DNA of 64,000 nt, taken from positions 1 to 64,000 of the forward strand of contig JAAFJX010000007.1 in the NCBI GenBank assembly GCA_013299045.1. The letters are read 5' to 3'. Below are positions 45,689-54,320 of this stretch, piece after piece. Source of the DNA: Cytophagales bacterium. GTDB lineage: Bacteria > Bacteroidota > Bacteroidia > Cytophagales > Bernardetiaceae. Made by a program: the position numbers and the translations under genes. The first letter of the stretch is position 1, and each line of letters begins with the position of its first letter. The notes under the pieces are model-generated. The model did not search any database. It was not told the origin of the DNA and saw only the letters and a program-made list of their open reading frames with translations.

Positions 45689-46351
45689 TTACAAGAGTTG
45701 TAAGCGATGTGCGGCATGGGCAAGGCGTTGGCGCAAGTGCGCTATCCAAAAACCCAACATAGACCAGCCCAGTACGGCAGGATAAAAAACATAGCGCAAC
45801 TGACTATCCAAATCATACGCATTGAAACCAGGATTGCCGCTTGCGCCAGGGTGCAGCGAGTTCGTGAGGCGCGGCAGTACATAAATAAGAGGTACGTAAG
45901 TCGCAAAGGCGAAAATATTAAACACAGCCGAAATACGTGCGCTTTTTTGGGGGTCATTAAAAGAACTTCTCAATAAAAAATAGGCCAAATAAATAAGCAT
46001 AGCTACTGCCGAAGCATTTTGCTTGGGGTCGCCGCTCCAAAATTTCCCCCATGTAAACTGCGCCCACCACATACCAGTGAGCAAGCCAATAACGCCAAAA
46101 AAAAGCCCTACGTGCGCTAACTCACGTGCCCAAAGGTCGTCTGTAACGCGCTGAGTCCGCAAATAACGCACTGAAAAAATCATGGAGGCTAGAAGCATAA
46201 AGAGCATACCAAACCACATAGGCACATGAAAATGTAAGTTTCGGATAGTCTCATTAAGAATATTCAAACGCGGCACCTCGTAGAGAAGACCCGCCATCAC
46301 CACAAAGCACAGCAGGAGGATTGTAACCGCCTTATAAAACAAATTGAACAT
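45689..46351 (-). CDS. ccmC: Cytochrome c biogenesis protein CcmC
   Basis: 220 residues from MFNLFYKAVTILL; the frame extends 13 codons upstream without family likeness. Six membrane helices with the haem-handling tryptophan-rich motif WWAQFTWGKFWSGDPK (about 108-123) and His in NLHFHVPMW and ARELAHVG, as in CcmC/CcsA. It presents haem to CcmE in the periplasm. ccmA and ccmB are not next to it. Confidence 0.9.
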   Translation of the reverse strand: MFNLFYKAVTILLLCFVVMAGLLYEVPRLNILNETIRNLHFHVPMWFGMLFMLLASMIFSVRYLRTQRVTDDLWARELAHVGLFFGVIGLLTGMWWAQFTWGKFWSGDPKQNASAVAMLIYLAYFLLRSSFNDPQKSARISAVFNIFAFATYVPLIYVLPRLTNSLHPGASGNPGFNAYDLDSQLRYVFYPAVLGWSMLGFWIAHLRQRLAHAAHRLQLL

Positions 46352-46701
46352 AGCGTTTTTAGAAATGATAAATGACTCTGTTACAAACAAGAACCATTAT
46401 CCAGACGCAAATTTAAAGCATTTGTTAGTATCCAAAAGCATTTTATGGGATTTTATTTTGATAATGAGACACAGAAGGGCTAAAAAAACCGAACGCCCAT
46501 ACCATTGGTACGAGCGTTCGCGGTTCAAAAATGTAGTAGTTTTTTGGCAAAACAGCTTTTTATAATGTGTAAAATAACCGTTCAACAGTAAGACAAGAAA
46601 ACTAAAACATGGGTTGCATCACTTTTAACTTTTTTTAATCTTTTTTTCATGCACTTCAATTTTATTCACAAAACACACGCAGAAGCAACCAGAGCGCTCC
46701 A
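46352..46701. other. Intergenic region between sufD and ccmC
   Basis: About 350 bp. It contains the sufD terminator at 46482-46525. The rest is AT rich with no coding or RNA signal; a ccmC promoter is expected here but no clean box was seen. Confidence 0.4.
46482..46525 (-). terminator. Rho-independent terminator after sufD
   Basis: On the minus strand, AACCGCGAACGCTCGTACC pairs with GGTATGGGCGTTCGGTT (a 17-19 bp stem with a few mismatches, 46487-46525) and is followed by seven T. The strongest classical terminator in the window. Confidence 0.85.
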
Positions 46702-48006
46702 TCAATCCAAGTCCATACCTAACTTTTCGGCCAAAAAGCCTTGTAAAAGTACTTTGAGAGGTTCTGATGGCACACGCTCCAATACATCATAGGCAAAAGC
46801 ATTCAATAAAAGCGCACGCGCTTTGTCTTCAGGAATGCCGCGGGCTTTCAAATAAAACATTGGCTCGGTATCTAATGCCCCTGTGGTGGTGCCATGCGAA
46901 CACTTTACGTCATCTGCCCAAATTTCTAACTGAGGCTTTGTATAAATCTGTGCTGTTGGCGATAGCATGATGTTGCGATTGTTCTGGTAGGCGTTCGTTT
47001 TTTGAGCATCTTCGCGCACAAAAATTTTACCATTAAAAATACCTGTGGAATGGCCGTTCAGAATGCCCTTATAAAGTTCATTACTCTGTGCATTGGGTTC
47101 GGCATGGTCTGCAACGGTGTGGTTGTCCACGAGTGTTCTACCTTTTGTAACATAAAGCCCATTCATAAAAGCTTCGCAGCGCTCGCTCAGGCGCACGTAG
47201 AGGTCATTACGCACACACAACCCGTTGAAAGTAAGCGTAGTATGGTGGTAGTTTGCCGATTTTTCCAGATGAATATGCGTAGAAGTTATTTGAGACGACT
47301 TCTCCTTATCATCTTGAATAATAGCGTGTTGTATAAAGGTGTTTTGCTCTGCCCTTATTTCGCTAACTTGGTTCAGCAGGCTATGATTTTCTCCCAGCGT
47401 GATGGTCTTTTCCAACAAAACAGCTTGAGTATTGGCTGCAAAGTGCCACAAATGGCGTGGTTGTACCATGATATTCTGAGCGGTGGCATCAATAATGTTC
47501 AAAAAACACAGAATAGCGCCTTTGGGCAGTGTTTTCATAACACGCATACAGAGGCCGTCCTGCAAATAAACAGCATTAATGGCCAAGGGAAGTGTATTGA
47601 GTTGTTTGTGTTGTTTGAAGAGGTCTGTCTCGGTATGAATGGCCTCCCGCATGGGCTTTATTTGGAGGCAAGCGCGCACATCGGCGTGTAGGCAACTAAG
47701 CTCCTGCACAAACTGCCCGTTCAAGCACACCAATATGTTCATATTGGGCAGTTTAGAGAAGGCAGGCAGAGCCAAACGCGCCGCTTCTATATCTTGCGAG
47801 GCTGTCTGAAAAAAATCCTGCTTCCAAACTTCAGAAAAGTTTGTGTAACGCCATTCTTCCAATTTATTGTGTGGGAGTGGCTGCGTCATGAGCATAGTCC
47901 ATGCTTCCGAAAAAACAGACGAAAACTGAGGTTGCGTAGCTATTGGTGAGTCAATTCCTTCAAACTGAGTCAAAAATGATTCTTTTAAATTGTCCATGAC
48001 CGTCAT
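46702..48006 (-). CDS. sufD: Fe-S cluster assembly protein SufD
   Basis: 434 residues. SufB/D core fold: central beta-helix with VDNHTVADHAEPNAQSNELYKG (VDHxxxxxH-like, around 300), FNGKIFVREDAQKTNAYQNNRN, KPQLEIWADDVKCSHGTTTG and the end FYLKARGIPEDKARALLL. It scaffolds Fe-S clusters with SufB and SufC. Those partner genes are not adjacent, although sufBCD are commonly clustered. Start Met1 or Met4 (MDNLKESF). Confidence 0.92.
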   Translation of the reverse strand: MTVMDNLKESFLTQFEGIDSPIATQPQFSSVFSEAWTMLMTQPLPHNKLEEWRYTNFSEVWKQDFFQTASQDIEAARLALPAFSKLPNMNILVCLNGQFVQELSCLHADVRACLQIKPMREAIHTETDLFKQHKQLNTLPLAINAVYLQDGLCMRVMKTLPKGAILCFLNIIDATAQNIMVQPRHLWHFAANTQAVLLEKTITLGENHSLLNQVSEIRAEQNTFIQHAIIQDDKEKSSQITSTHIHLEKSANYHHTTLTFNGLCVRNDLYVRLSERCEAFMNGLYVTKGRTLVDNHTVADHAEPNAQSNELYKGILNGHSTGIFNGKIFVREDAQKTNAYQNNRNIMLSPTAQIYTKPQLEIWADDVKCSHGTTTGALDTEPMFYLKARGIPEDKARALLLNAFAYDVLERVPSEPLKVLLQGFLAEKLGMDLD

Positions 48007-48115
48007 TACCTATACCAAGTTTATAGCACGAGGCTTTTTTATTATTTTCTATTAATAAAGACTTCAAAATAAGCGAATTGTTTTGAAAATACTGAGCGGA
48101 TAAACACGAAGCACC

Positions 48116-49459
48116 TCAAAAATCAAGAATGTTGCACTTTTGATACTCTGCATCTATGTCTATGTACAGATTCTTTAGTGCATCTTCAAACCAACGGTTA
48201 ATTTTTTCATTTTTTTCGTTATCCAAAGCAGCTTGATAGATTCTTTCATAATCTTTTTCAAAAGACGCTTCGTGCGCTTCCACTTTCTTTTTGTAAAGTA
48301 TTATTTTGAATGCCTCTTTGCCATCTGGCATACGTGAACGGACACAGGAGCTCATTTGCCCTACCTTCATGGTGTCTATGGTTTTAAACAAAGCATACTC
48401 CATGTCCTCTATGGTCAGTTTATTGCTACCGCTTTGTTGATTAAGGCGTACACCGCCTTGATTTTTGGAGGTCTTGTCGTCCGAATGTGCCTTAACAGCA
48501 TCTTCAAAGGTATATTTGTTAGCCCGAATGTCTTGTACGAGGCTGTCCATAAACTTCCTCGTGTATTCAAAATCGTTCTTATCGGGTTTAGGTACAAGCA
48601 AAATATGACGTGAATTAAAGCGGTTGCCGCGCCTTTCTATCAACTGAATGAGGTGAAAGCCAAATTCAGATTCCACTGGGTCAGAAATTTCGCCTTCTTT
48701 GAGCTTATAAATGGTTTCTTCAAACTCCGGCACGAGCTCTCCACGCCCCCGAAAGCCTAAGTTCCCACCCGTAGCGGCACTGCCTAGGTCTTCAGAATTT
48801 TTTTCGGCCAGCTTGGCAAAATCCTCGCCTGCCAAAACACGGCTACGGATTTGTAAGAGCGCTTCACGGGTTTTATTCTTGGCCTCTTTGTTTACAATCG
48901 GTTTTTTGATTAGCTCCGCCACCACATACTCCGCCGGAAAAACAGGCAGGCTATCTTTTGGAAAATTATTGAAAAATTTTTTGACCTTGCTCGGCGTAAC
49001 ACTCACATCTTTTGTTATCTCGCGCTGCACCTCATTGACCGTCAGTTGCTCAATAACAAGCGGACGCAAGTCGTCTTTGGCCTCCGTAATGGTTTTACCA
49101 ATGGCTTGCTCAAGCGCCTCTTGGCTGCCTGCACGGTCCACCATTCCCATCATGCGGCGCTCCATCTCAAAGTCAATGCTGGCATCAGACACTACGATAG
49201 AGTCAATTTCGGCTTTGGCCACCATCACTTTGTTGAGTAAGAGCTGGCGCAAAATTTCGCATTTGAGCGAAGGTTCTACCTTTGCGTCTTTGTTTTCTTG
49301 CAAATAGCCCAGATAGGCATTTTCTAGCTCGGATTTTAGAATAATCCGATTGTCTATTTCTGCCACAATTTTATCCACTACCAGCTCTTGTGCCTTGACA
49401 CAAAAGGGAATAGATGACAGCACAAAAAAAGCTAAGAGACTGACTATAAAATATTTCAT
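48116..49459 (-). CDS. SurA-like periplasmic peptidyl-prolyl isomerase
   Basis: 447 residues from MKYFIVSLLAFFVLSS, which gives a signal peptide ending CVKAQ; the frame extends 21 codons farther without such a signal. An N-terminal SurA-type helical chaperone region (VDKIVAEIDNRIILKSELE, 25-150) is followed by two parvulin (PpiC) domains: AAEYVVAELI..GGNLGFRGRGELVPEFE (about 170-275) and NSRHILLVPKP..GGVRL..VGQMSS (about 285-390). It folds outer-membrane barrels and T9SS cargo in the periplasm. Single gene. Confidence 0.9.
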   Translation of the reverse strand: MKYFIVSLLAFFVLSSIPFCVKAQELVVDKIVAEIDNRIILKSELENAYLGYLQENKDAKVEPSLKCEILRQLLLNKVMVAKAEIDSIVVSDASIDFEMERRMMGMVDRAGSQEALEQAIGKTITEAKDDLRPLVIEQLTVNEVQREITKDVSVTPSKVKKFFNNFPKDSLPVFPAEYVVAELIKKPIVNKEAKNKTREALLQIRSRVLAGEDFAKLAEKNSEDLGSAATGGNLGFRGRGELVPEFEETIYKLKEGEISDPVESEFGFHLIQLIERRGNRFNSRHILLVPKPDKNDFEYTRKFMDSLVQDIRANKYTFEDAVKAHSDDKTSKNQGGVRLNQQSGSNKLTIEDMEYALFKTIDTMKVGQMSSCVRSRMPDGKEAFKIILYKKKVEAHEASFEKDYERIYQAALDNEKNEKINRWFEDALKNLYIDIDAEYQKCNILDF

Positions 49460-49620
49460 AAAGTAATTGGTGTAATCTTTCATAAAGAAATGCAAAGCTA
49501 CTCGCTTTGTCAAAAAATACAAAGGAATGCACTAAGCAATTTGCAGCTTTCTTGAAAAAACAACAACCATCTGCTAGCCCATGATTGAATCCACTATCAA
49601 ACTTTATCTCAAAAGGCGCA

Positions 49621-51030
49621 TTAAGGAAAGAACTCATAGAGAAGGCTGTTGCTTACTACGTTTTTAGAGTTGGGCTGAACCGAAAGCGCTTGAACATTGA
49701 TGTAAAGGCGCATATTTTTAATGCGCTGTCGAGGGTTTCTTTCGTTCCAATCTTTAAAAACATAAGTAGCAAAGGGTTCGGCTATAAATTGCAGTTTTTT
49801 ATCCATCAACGACACCAAGTATTTTCGGTGTCGTGCATTTAAAAGCTGATGGTCAAACTTTTGGCTCTGATAAGGCTTGCCCTTAGCCAGAATATCTATA
49901 AATTGCCCTTTTTCTGTTTCGGCTTTGGCAGAGAGCCAGCTAGCAACCACCGCAGCATTGGGCGCAAACATTCCCCACGATTGATTCATTTTAAGCAAAT
50001 GAATGGCCTGAACAAGGCTTGGCGGCAAATTTTCCCACTGCACCCTGCCAAAATTCAGGTAGAGTATGCCTGCTGCCATTAAAACACCTACTACGTGCTG
50101 AGAGTAACTAAAAAGTTGGCGCAAAATTCCAACAGATAGCTCATCGTCTTCAGCCCGTGCTCGTGCAATGTTTAGCGCGTCCCAAAGGCCAGAAGGCAAC
50201 ATAGCCAGCCAGAAAGCCAAACAGAACCAAGGGAAAGCGCCAATGTTCAAAAAAACGATAAATCCTAAGTGCAAAGCGCTGAACGAGATGTAAACAATAA
50301 AACGCCAAAAGGAGGTAAAAAAAGGCAAAAACAACAACAAAATGACAGCCAATTCCAAGTAGTATGTGCTGTAAGTAAGCCCTTTGAGCAAGTTAGGAAA
50401 ACCCAGAAGCCAATGCCCCGCGCCGCTTGTGTAGTAAGTCATTTGCAGAGCATAAGCCACAGCTGTTCCGTCTTCCCACTGCCCACCTGATTTTAACAGT
50501 GCGGAAGCAAAATAGATAATTGCTATTTGTAACACATAAAGAATGGACATACCCGAAAAATGGGTATTTTGATGGCTCTTGTGGCGCGAAGGCCGCCAAG
50601 AAAAATGCTCGTTGAGTGGCAGAAAAAATGACCAAACCAAGAAGATAAGCATCATAAAATCTCCTGAATTGTTTGTAAAAGGGTTTCTGAATGCGATAGA
50701 AAGCAAGCAAGCCCAACAAACAAAAATTGCCATACGCGGCCAAATACCTAGTATAAGCATGAGACAAGCCAAAACCAATAGCCCAAAAAATGACCATACA
50801 AACCACTCTGAGCCGTTTAGCATCAATAAAGAAAAATTATTTTCTTGCCAATTTGTCATCACCAAGTCTAGGCGCGGAAGCATACCTACATCTGTGTAAT
50901 GCTCGCGTAGCATACCCATTCGCGTAAGTGCATCGCCCAGCAAAACAAAGCCAAGCCCAATGCGAAAAAGGGATAGAGAGCGTGTATCTAAGCTAAAAAC
51001 GGCACGCAGCGCTTTCAAAAACGAGTTCAT
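49621..51030 (-). CDS. HTTM-domain membrane protein
   Basis: 469 residues. Horizontally transferred transmembrane (HTTM) domain: SLSLFRIGLGFVLLGDALTR, REHYTDVGMLPR, FRNPFTNNSGDFMMLIFLVWSFFLPLNEHFS, then several helices to about residue 330, like bacterial relatives of vitamin K-dependent gamma-carboxylase. The C-terminal 130 residues (SWGMFAPNAAVVASWLSAKAE) are a soluble beta domain common in this group. Substrate unknown. Follows the hydrolase gene by 5 bp; last gene of a four-gene operon. Confidence 0.85.
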   Translation of the reverse strand: MNSFLKALRAVFSLDTRSLSLFRIGLGFVLLGDALTRMGMLREHYTDVGMLPRLDLVMTNWQENNFSLLMLNGSEWFVWSFFGLLVLACLMLILGIWPRMAIFVCWACLLSIAFRNPFTNNSGDFMMLIFLVWSFFLPLNEHFSWRPSRHKSHQNTHFSGMSILYVLQIAIIYFASALLKSGGQWEDGTAVAYALQMTYYTSGAGHWLLGFPNLLKGLTYSTYYLELAVILLLFLPFFTSFWRFIVYISFSALHLGFIVFLNIGAFPWFCLAFWLAMLPSGLWDALNIARARAEDDELSVGILRQLFSYSQHVVGVLMAAGILYLNFGRVQWENLPPSLVQAIHLLKMNQSWGMFAPNAAVVASWLSAKAETEKGQFIDILAKGKPYQSQKFDHQLLNARHRKYLVSLMDKKLQFIAEPFATYVFKDWNERNPRQRIKNMRLYINVQALSVQPNSKNVVSNSLLYEFFP

Positions 51031-51035
51031 AGGCG

Positions 51036-52226
51036 TTATTTCTGCACAACCAAAGGCAATCTATACAAGACATTCATAGCATTCAAACTCAAAACATAGT
51101 GGCCGGCAGCCCAATCGTCTAAATGCAGTTTAAACAATCTCTGTTGCGTATTTTCTATGCGCTCTTGATGCACGAGCTGCCCAAGCGCATTGTGAATCTC
51201 CAACACAACTTGCTTGTTTTTAAGCACTTCTGGCCACTCTATTTGTAAATCGTTTGTTGCAGGATTGGGATAGAGCTTGCCGCCAGCCGCCTTGAAATCG
51301 TCCTCAAAGGCTGTCAAAGAGCCGCATTTGAATTGATTATCCACCAAACGCGAATCTAGCGAGTCGCTGAAAACAACGCTAGCCAGCCCATCTTGCCGAA
51401 GTTCTTGGTCTAGCCAAGGCAATAAGCGCCCAAAGGTCATTCCTTGCTGATACTCGCGGGTAACGGTGGGCTTAGGGCTTACCGAGTTTTCACCAAAAGA
51501 ACAAGCCAAATTCGCATCTGCAAAAAAACAGTGGCCACCGCCTTTAATCGTGAGCATATAGCCGCAAGTTCTCATGGCCTCAAAAATGGGCTTCTGATGC
51601 TCTAAAACAGGCGTTACGCCATCGTTTTCGCCAGCAAAGATGAGTGCTGTTACAGAGCCTGACTTCTCGGCTGCTTTAATGGCTGAGGGGCGAGTTTCGG
51701 CAGGCGCAAAAGCAACGAGGGTTTTAAAAGTATAATCGTCTTCTACTGCCAAAAAGGCTGCACCACCACCCATAGAATGCCCCATAACGGCTGCTTTTTC
51801 GCCCAAATACTTATACAGGACGAAATCTTTATCATTTTTAGACTTATTCAGTAATTCCTTGCCCACAAAGCGTAAATCTGCCCCAAAAGCCGCGTGGCTA
51901 GGCGACAAGCTACTTTCGGTAGTTGGCAGGGCTATTACATAGCCAAAAGGGCATAGCTGGCGAACAAAATTCAAATAGGCATCAGCGCTCATCGCAAAGC
52001 CGTGCCCCATCACCAAAAGTGGCATTCCACGCTCAAGAGGTTCTTTTTTGTTGAGTTCAGTAGGATAATAAAGGTCTAGTGTTACTTTTCGGTCTGAACG
52101 ACCGGCATCAGTTAGCACCAAACTTTTCTTTTGGATATTTTCTAACGGCAAGGGCTGCGAGCAACTCCATTTAGCGGTCAGGCACAACAAAAATGCCAAG
52201 ATAGTGCTTAAAATATGTATTTTCAT
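51036..52226 (-). CDS. Secreted alpha/beta hydrolase with type A T9SS tail
   Basis: 396 residues. Signal peptide about 1-22 (AKWSCSQP). Alpha/beta hydrolase core resembling chlorophyllase/PAF-acetylhydrolase-type enzymes: MPLLVMGHGFAMSADAYLN (oxyanion region), nucleophile GHSMGGGAAFL (about 148-158), acid in FAGENDGVTP, and His in KGGGHCFFAD. Residues about 310-396, from KLYPNPATNDLQIEW to VVQK, form a type A sorting domain. So it should be exported by the T9SS and act at the surface on an ester substrate, unknown. 2 bp downstream of the DUF4159 gene. Confidence 0.88.
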   Translation of the reverse strand: MKIHILSTILAFLLCLTAKWSCSQPLPLENIQKKSLVLTDAGRSDRKVTLDLYYPTELNKKEPLERGMPLLVMGHGFAMSADAYLNFVRQLCPFGYVIALPTTESSLSPSHAAFGADLRFVGKELLNKSKNDKDFVLYKYLGEKAAVMGHSMGGGAAFLAVEDDYTFKTLVAFAPAETRPSAIKAAEKSGSVTALIFAGENDGVTPVLEHQKPIFEAMRTCGYMLTIKGGGHCFFADANLACSFGENSVSPKPTVTREYQQGMTFGRLLPWLDQELRQDGLASVVFSDSLDSRLVDNQFKCGSLTAFEDDFKAAGGKLYPNPATNDLQIEWPEVLKNKQVVLEIHNALGQLVHQERIENTQQRLFKLHLDDWAAGHYVLSLNAMNVLYRLPLVVQK

Positions 52227-52228
52227 CG

Positions 52229-52957
52229 TTATTGGGCTTCAAGAAATACGAATAATAGCAAGTTTGTGCCCATTTGCAGAGCCTGTTGGCGTTTTTCTTC
52301 GGGGTCATTGTGTACACTTTGGTCTTCCCAGCCATTGCCTAGGTCGCATTCATAAGAATAAAAACACAGCAGCCTGCCTTCGTAGAACAATCCAAATCCT
52401 TGCGCGGGCTTGCCGTCGTGCTCGTGTATTTTGGGCAGCCCTTTCGGGAATTTGTATTTATAGTTGTAAACAAGGTGGTTATTAGGCAGTTCCACAAAAT
52501 CTAATTCAGGAAACACTTTTTTCATTTCGGCCCGCACGAAGGGGTCTAGGCCATAGTTGTCGTCTATGTGCAAAAAGCCCCCTGCTAGCAAGTACTTTCG
52601 TAAATTTTGGGCTTCTGCCTCAGTAAAATAGACGTTTCCATGCCCCGTCATGTGTACGAAAGGGTAAGAAAAGAGTTCTGGTGCGCCTACTTCCACTACG
52701 TCCTCCTCGCCAGAAATGTTCATATTCGTATTCTTATTGGCGAAAGCTACCAAGTTCGGCAGAGAGGTTTTGTTAGCGTACCAGTCGCCACCGCCGCCAT
52801 ACTTCAGCTTAGCAATTTTGTAAGTACCGGGCGAATTGCGCAACACAGCGCTTCGTTCTGGGCTATCAAAACCCAAAACGACCAGCAATAAAAAAAGTAG
52901 GCAGAAGCGTTTATACGTCTTACAAAAAGCCAGTAACATAGTCTTTGGTGTGTGCAT
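52229..52957 (-). CDS. DUF4159 protein, exported
   Basis: 242 residues from MHTPKTMLLAFCKTYK (or Met7); the frame runs upstream to 53143 overlapping the next gene, which is unlikely. Signal peptide about 1-33. DUF4159 core: YKIAKLKYGGGGDWYANKT, LFSYPFVHMTGHGNVYFTE, LRKYLLAGGFLHIDDNYG, AEMKKVFPE, FGLFYEGRLLCFYSYECDLGNGW. The domain has a glutamine-amidotransferase/ThuA-like topology; function unknown. Operon with the ATP-grasp gene upstream and the hydrolase downstream. Confidence 0.85.
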   Translation of the reverse strand: MHTPKTMLLAFCKTYKRFCLLFLLLVVLGFDSPERSAVLRNSPGTYKIAKLKYGGGGDWYANKTSLPNLVAFANKNTNMNISGEEDVVEVGAPELFSYPFVHMTGHGNVYFTEAEAQNLRKYLLAGGFLHIDDNYGLDPFVRAEMKKVFPELDFVELPNNHLVYNYKYKFPKGLPKIHEHDGKPAQGFGLFYEGRLLCFYSYECDLGNGWEDQSVHNDPEEKRQQALQMGTNLLLFVFLEAQ

Positions 52958-52971
52958 TGATGTTTTTTTGA

Positions 52972-52979
52972 CAAATATA
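52972..52979 (-). promoter_or_regulatory. Possible -7 box upstream of the DUF4159 gene
   Basis: On the minus strand TATATTTG, matching TAnnTTTG, 15 bp upstream of the chosen ATG. A TTTG on the same strand is 23 bp farther, wider than usual. Confidence 0.35.
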
Positions 52980-53039
52980 TAAAATTGCTGTTTTAAAAGT
53001 GCCAAATGTTGCGGTATTTTTTTGGAAAGGGGGTAGGCA

Positions 53040-54041
53040 CTATCCCTTGCGGAAAAGGCGCAAACCCTCCGTAAAGCTGGTATAAGGCACGCCACGCTTA
53101 TGATTCTGAACACTAACCTCAAAAAGGCGCTTCCAATGACCAAAAAGGTGTTTATAGGCGCTTAAAAGTTTCATGTTGGGGTCGTAAATGTGGGCTGGCT
53201 CGGAGTTAGCACCATTCAGTTCTAGAATCTTGATTCGCCCCGCATAAAGGTCTTCTAGTGAGGCCGTTTTGAAGTCATAGCGCCCAAAATAATAGCCTTT
53301 GATGCTCTGACTGATGCGGTCAAAAGTTTCGGTAAGTTGCTTGTTAATGAGGTGGTTCGCATTGCGAAAGACTGTGCCGCGGCAATGGTTGCCAATGGGT
53401 TCTACCAACACATTTTCGCCCTCAGCAGGCTTATAAACAAATAAATCAGGGTATTTTTCTTGAATAGAGGCCACGTACAAGCTACTGCGCTCACTCATGG
53501 CCAGGAGCTCGCCTACGCTATTTTTTCCATTGCCCTTCACGCCCAAAAATTCTTTCTGAACAACAGAGGTAATGTGTCCGCGTGCTTCGTTCGGTAAACG
53601 GTAATATAAAACTCCAAACTCTAAGGGTTCTTTGATAAAGCCTTGCAAGATAATCGGTTCTTTGGAGTCTTGTAAGTAATTTTTTAGCGCTTCGGCATTG
53701 TTTATTTTTGTAACTCCTTTGCCGCGCTCGCCCAAGTCGGGCTTGGCTACCAGCGGAAACTCTATGCTTTGGGCATCGAGCAGGGCCAGAGCACTGTTTT
53801 TTTGTTCTGCCGTTTCTAGAAACACAGTAGGCGGTAGGTATTGTGCATCAAACTGCTTCAAAACATTGTATTTGGAATAACCTGCCAGGCCGCCAAGCTC
53901 CATGAGCGGATTAGCTGCGCTAAAGAACATAAGAGAACGCGCCCTCAAACCCAAATAGAGCCAATAAAAGTAGATAGGAAAATAAAAAAGCCAGAAAGGC
54001 CAAAACTCCCACTCTACAATCTTTTTTATCATTTTACTCAT
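53040..54041 (-). CDS. ATP-grasp (D-Ala-D-Ala ligase-like) membrane-associated protein
   Basis: 333 residues from MSKMIKKIVEWEFWPFW; frame opens 12 codons earlier, inside the promoter. Hydrophobic N-terminal 35 residues (FWLFYFPIYFYWLYLGLRA) suggest membrane association. ATP-grasp features: EFPLVAKPDLGERGKGVTKI (lysine strand and glycine loop, about 100-118), EPIILQGFIKEP, YFGRYDFKTASLEDLYAG and ILELNGANSEPAHIYDP (metal-binding Glu/Asn). It ligates a carboxylate to an amine using ATP. Substrate unknown; not a standard Ddl. Confidence 0.85.
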   Translation of the reverse strand: MSKMIKKIVEWEFWPFWLFYFPIYFYWLYLGLRARSLMFFSAANPLMELGGLAGYSKYNVLKQFDAQYLPPTVFLETAEQKNSALALLDAQSIEFPLVAKPDLGERGKGVTKINNAEALKNYLQDSKEPIILQGFIKEPLEFGVLYYRLPNEARGHITSVVQKEFLGVKGNGKNSVGELLAMSERSSLYVASIQEKYPDLFVYKPAEGENVLVEPIGNHCRGTVFRNANHLINKQLTETFDRISQSIKGYYFGRYDFKTASLEDLYAGRIKILELNGANSEPAHIYDPNMKLLSAYKHLFGHWKRLFEVSVQNHKRGVPYTSFTEGLRLFRKG

Positions 54042-54066
54042 AACCAATTCATATTCAATTTGGCCA

Positions 54067-54095
54067 CAAAGATACAAAATTATGCCTTTGGCAAA
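54067..54095 (-). promoter_or_regulatory. Promoter of the ATP-grasp operon
   Basis: On the minus strand TTTG (54092-54095) and TATCTTTG (54067-54074), 17 bp apart, fit the Bacteroidota consensus. It sits 26 bp upstream of the ATG at 54041, giving a short leader. Confidence 0.75.
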
Positions 54096-54320
54096 GTCGC
54101 TGTTATTAATTTCAGAACTTCTATATCAAAAAAGTAGATTTTTAGCCTATCTAAGAAGGGTTGCTTAAAGTCTAAGACAAAAAAACATAGATGCAGTTTA
54201 TATTTTCGCGAGAAGTCTGTTTATATTTGCACTGGGCTTATTCGCATTCATTCGCCAAACCTTTTTCTGTCAGTAACATCTTGTAAAACAATGACCTAAA
54301 ACGAATAAGCATCTCTGTAA

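Noticed and set aside
47002-47691. 229-codon plus-strand open frame
   Set aside because: Antisense to sufD, Cys/His-rich product without family likeness.
48711-49307. 198-codon plus-strand open frame
   Set aside because: Antisense shadow of the SurA-like gene; Ser-rich low-complexity product with no domain.
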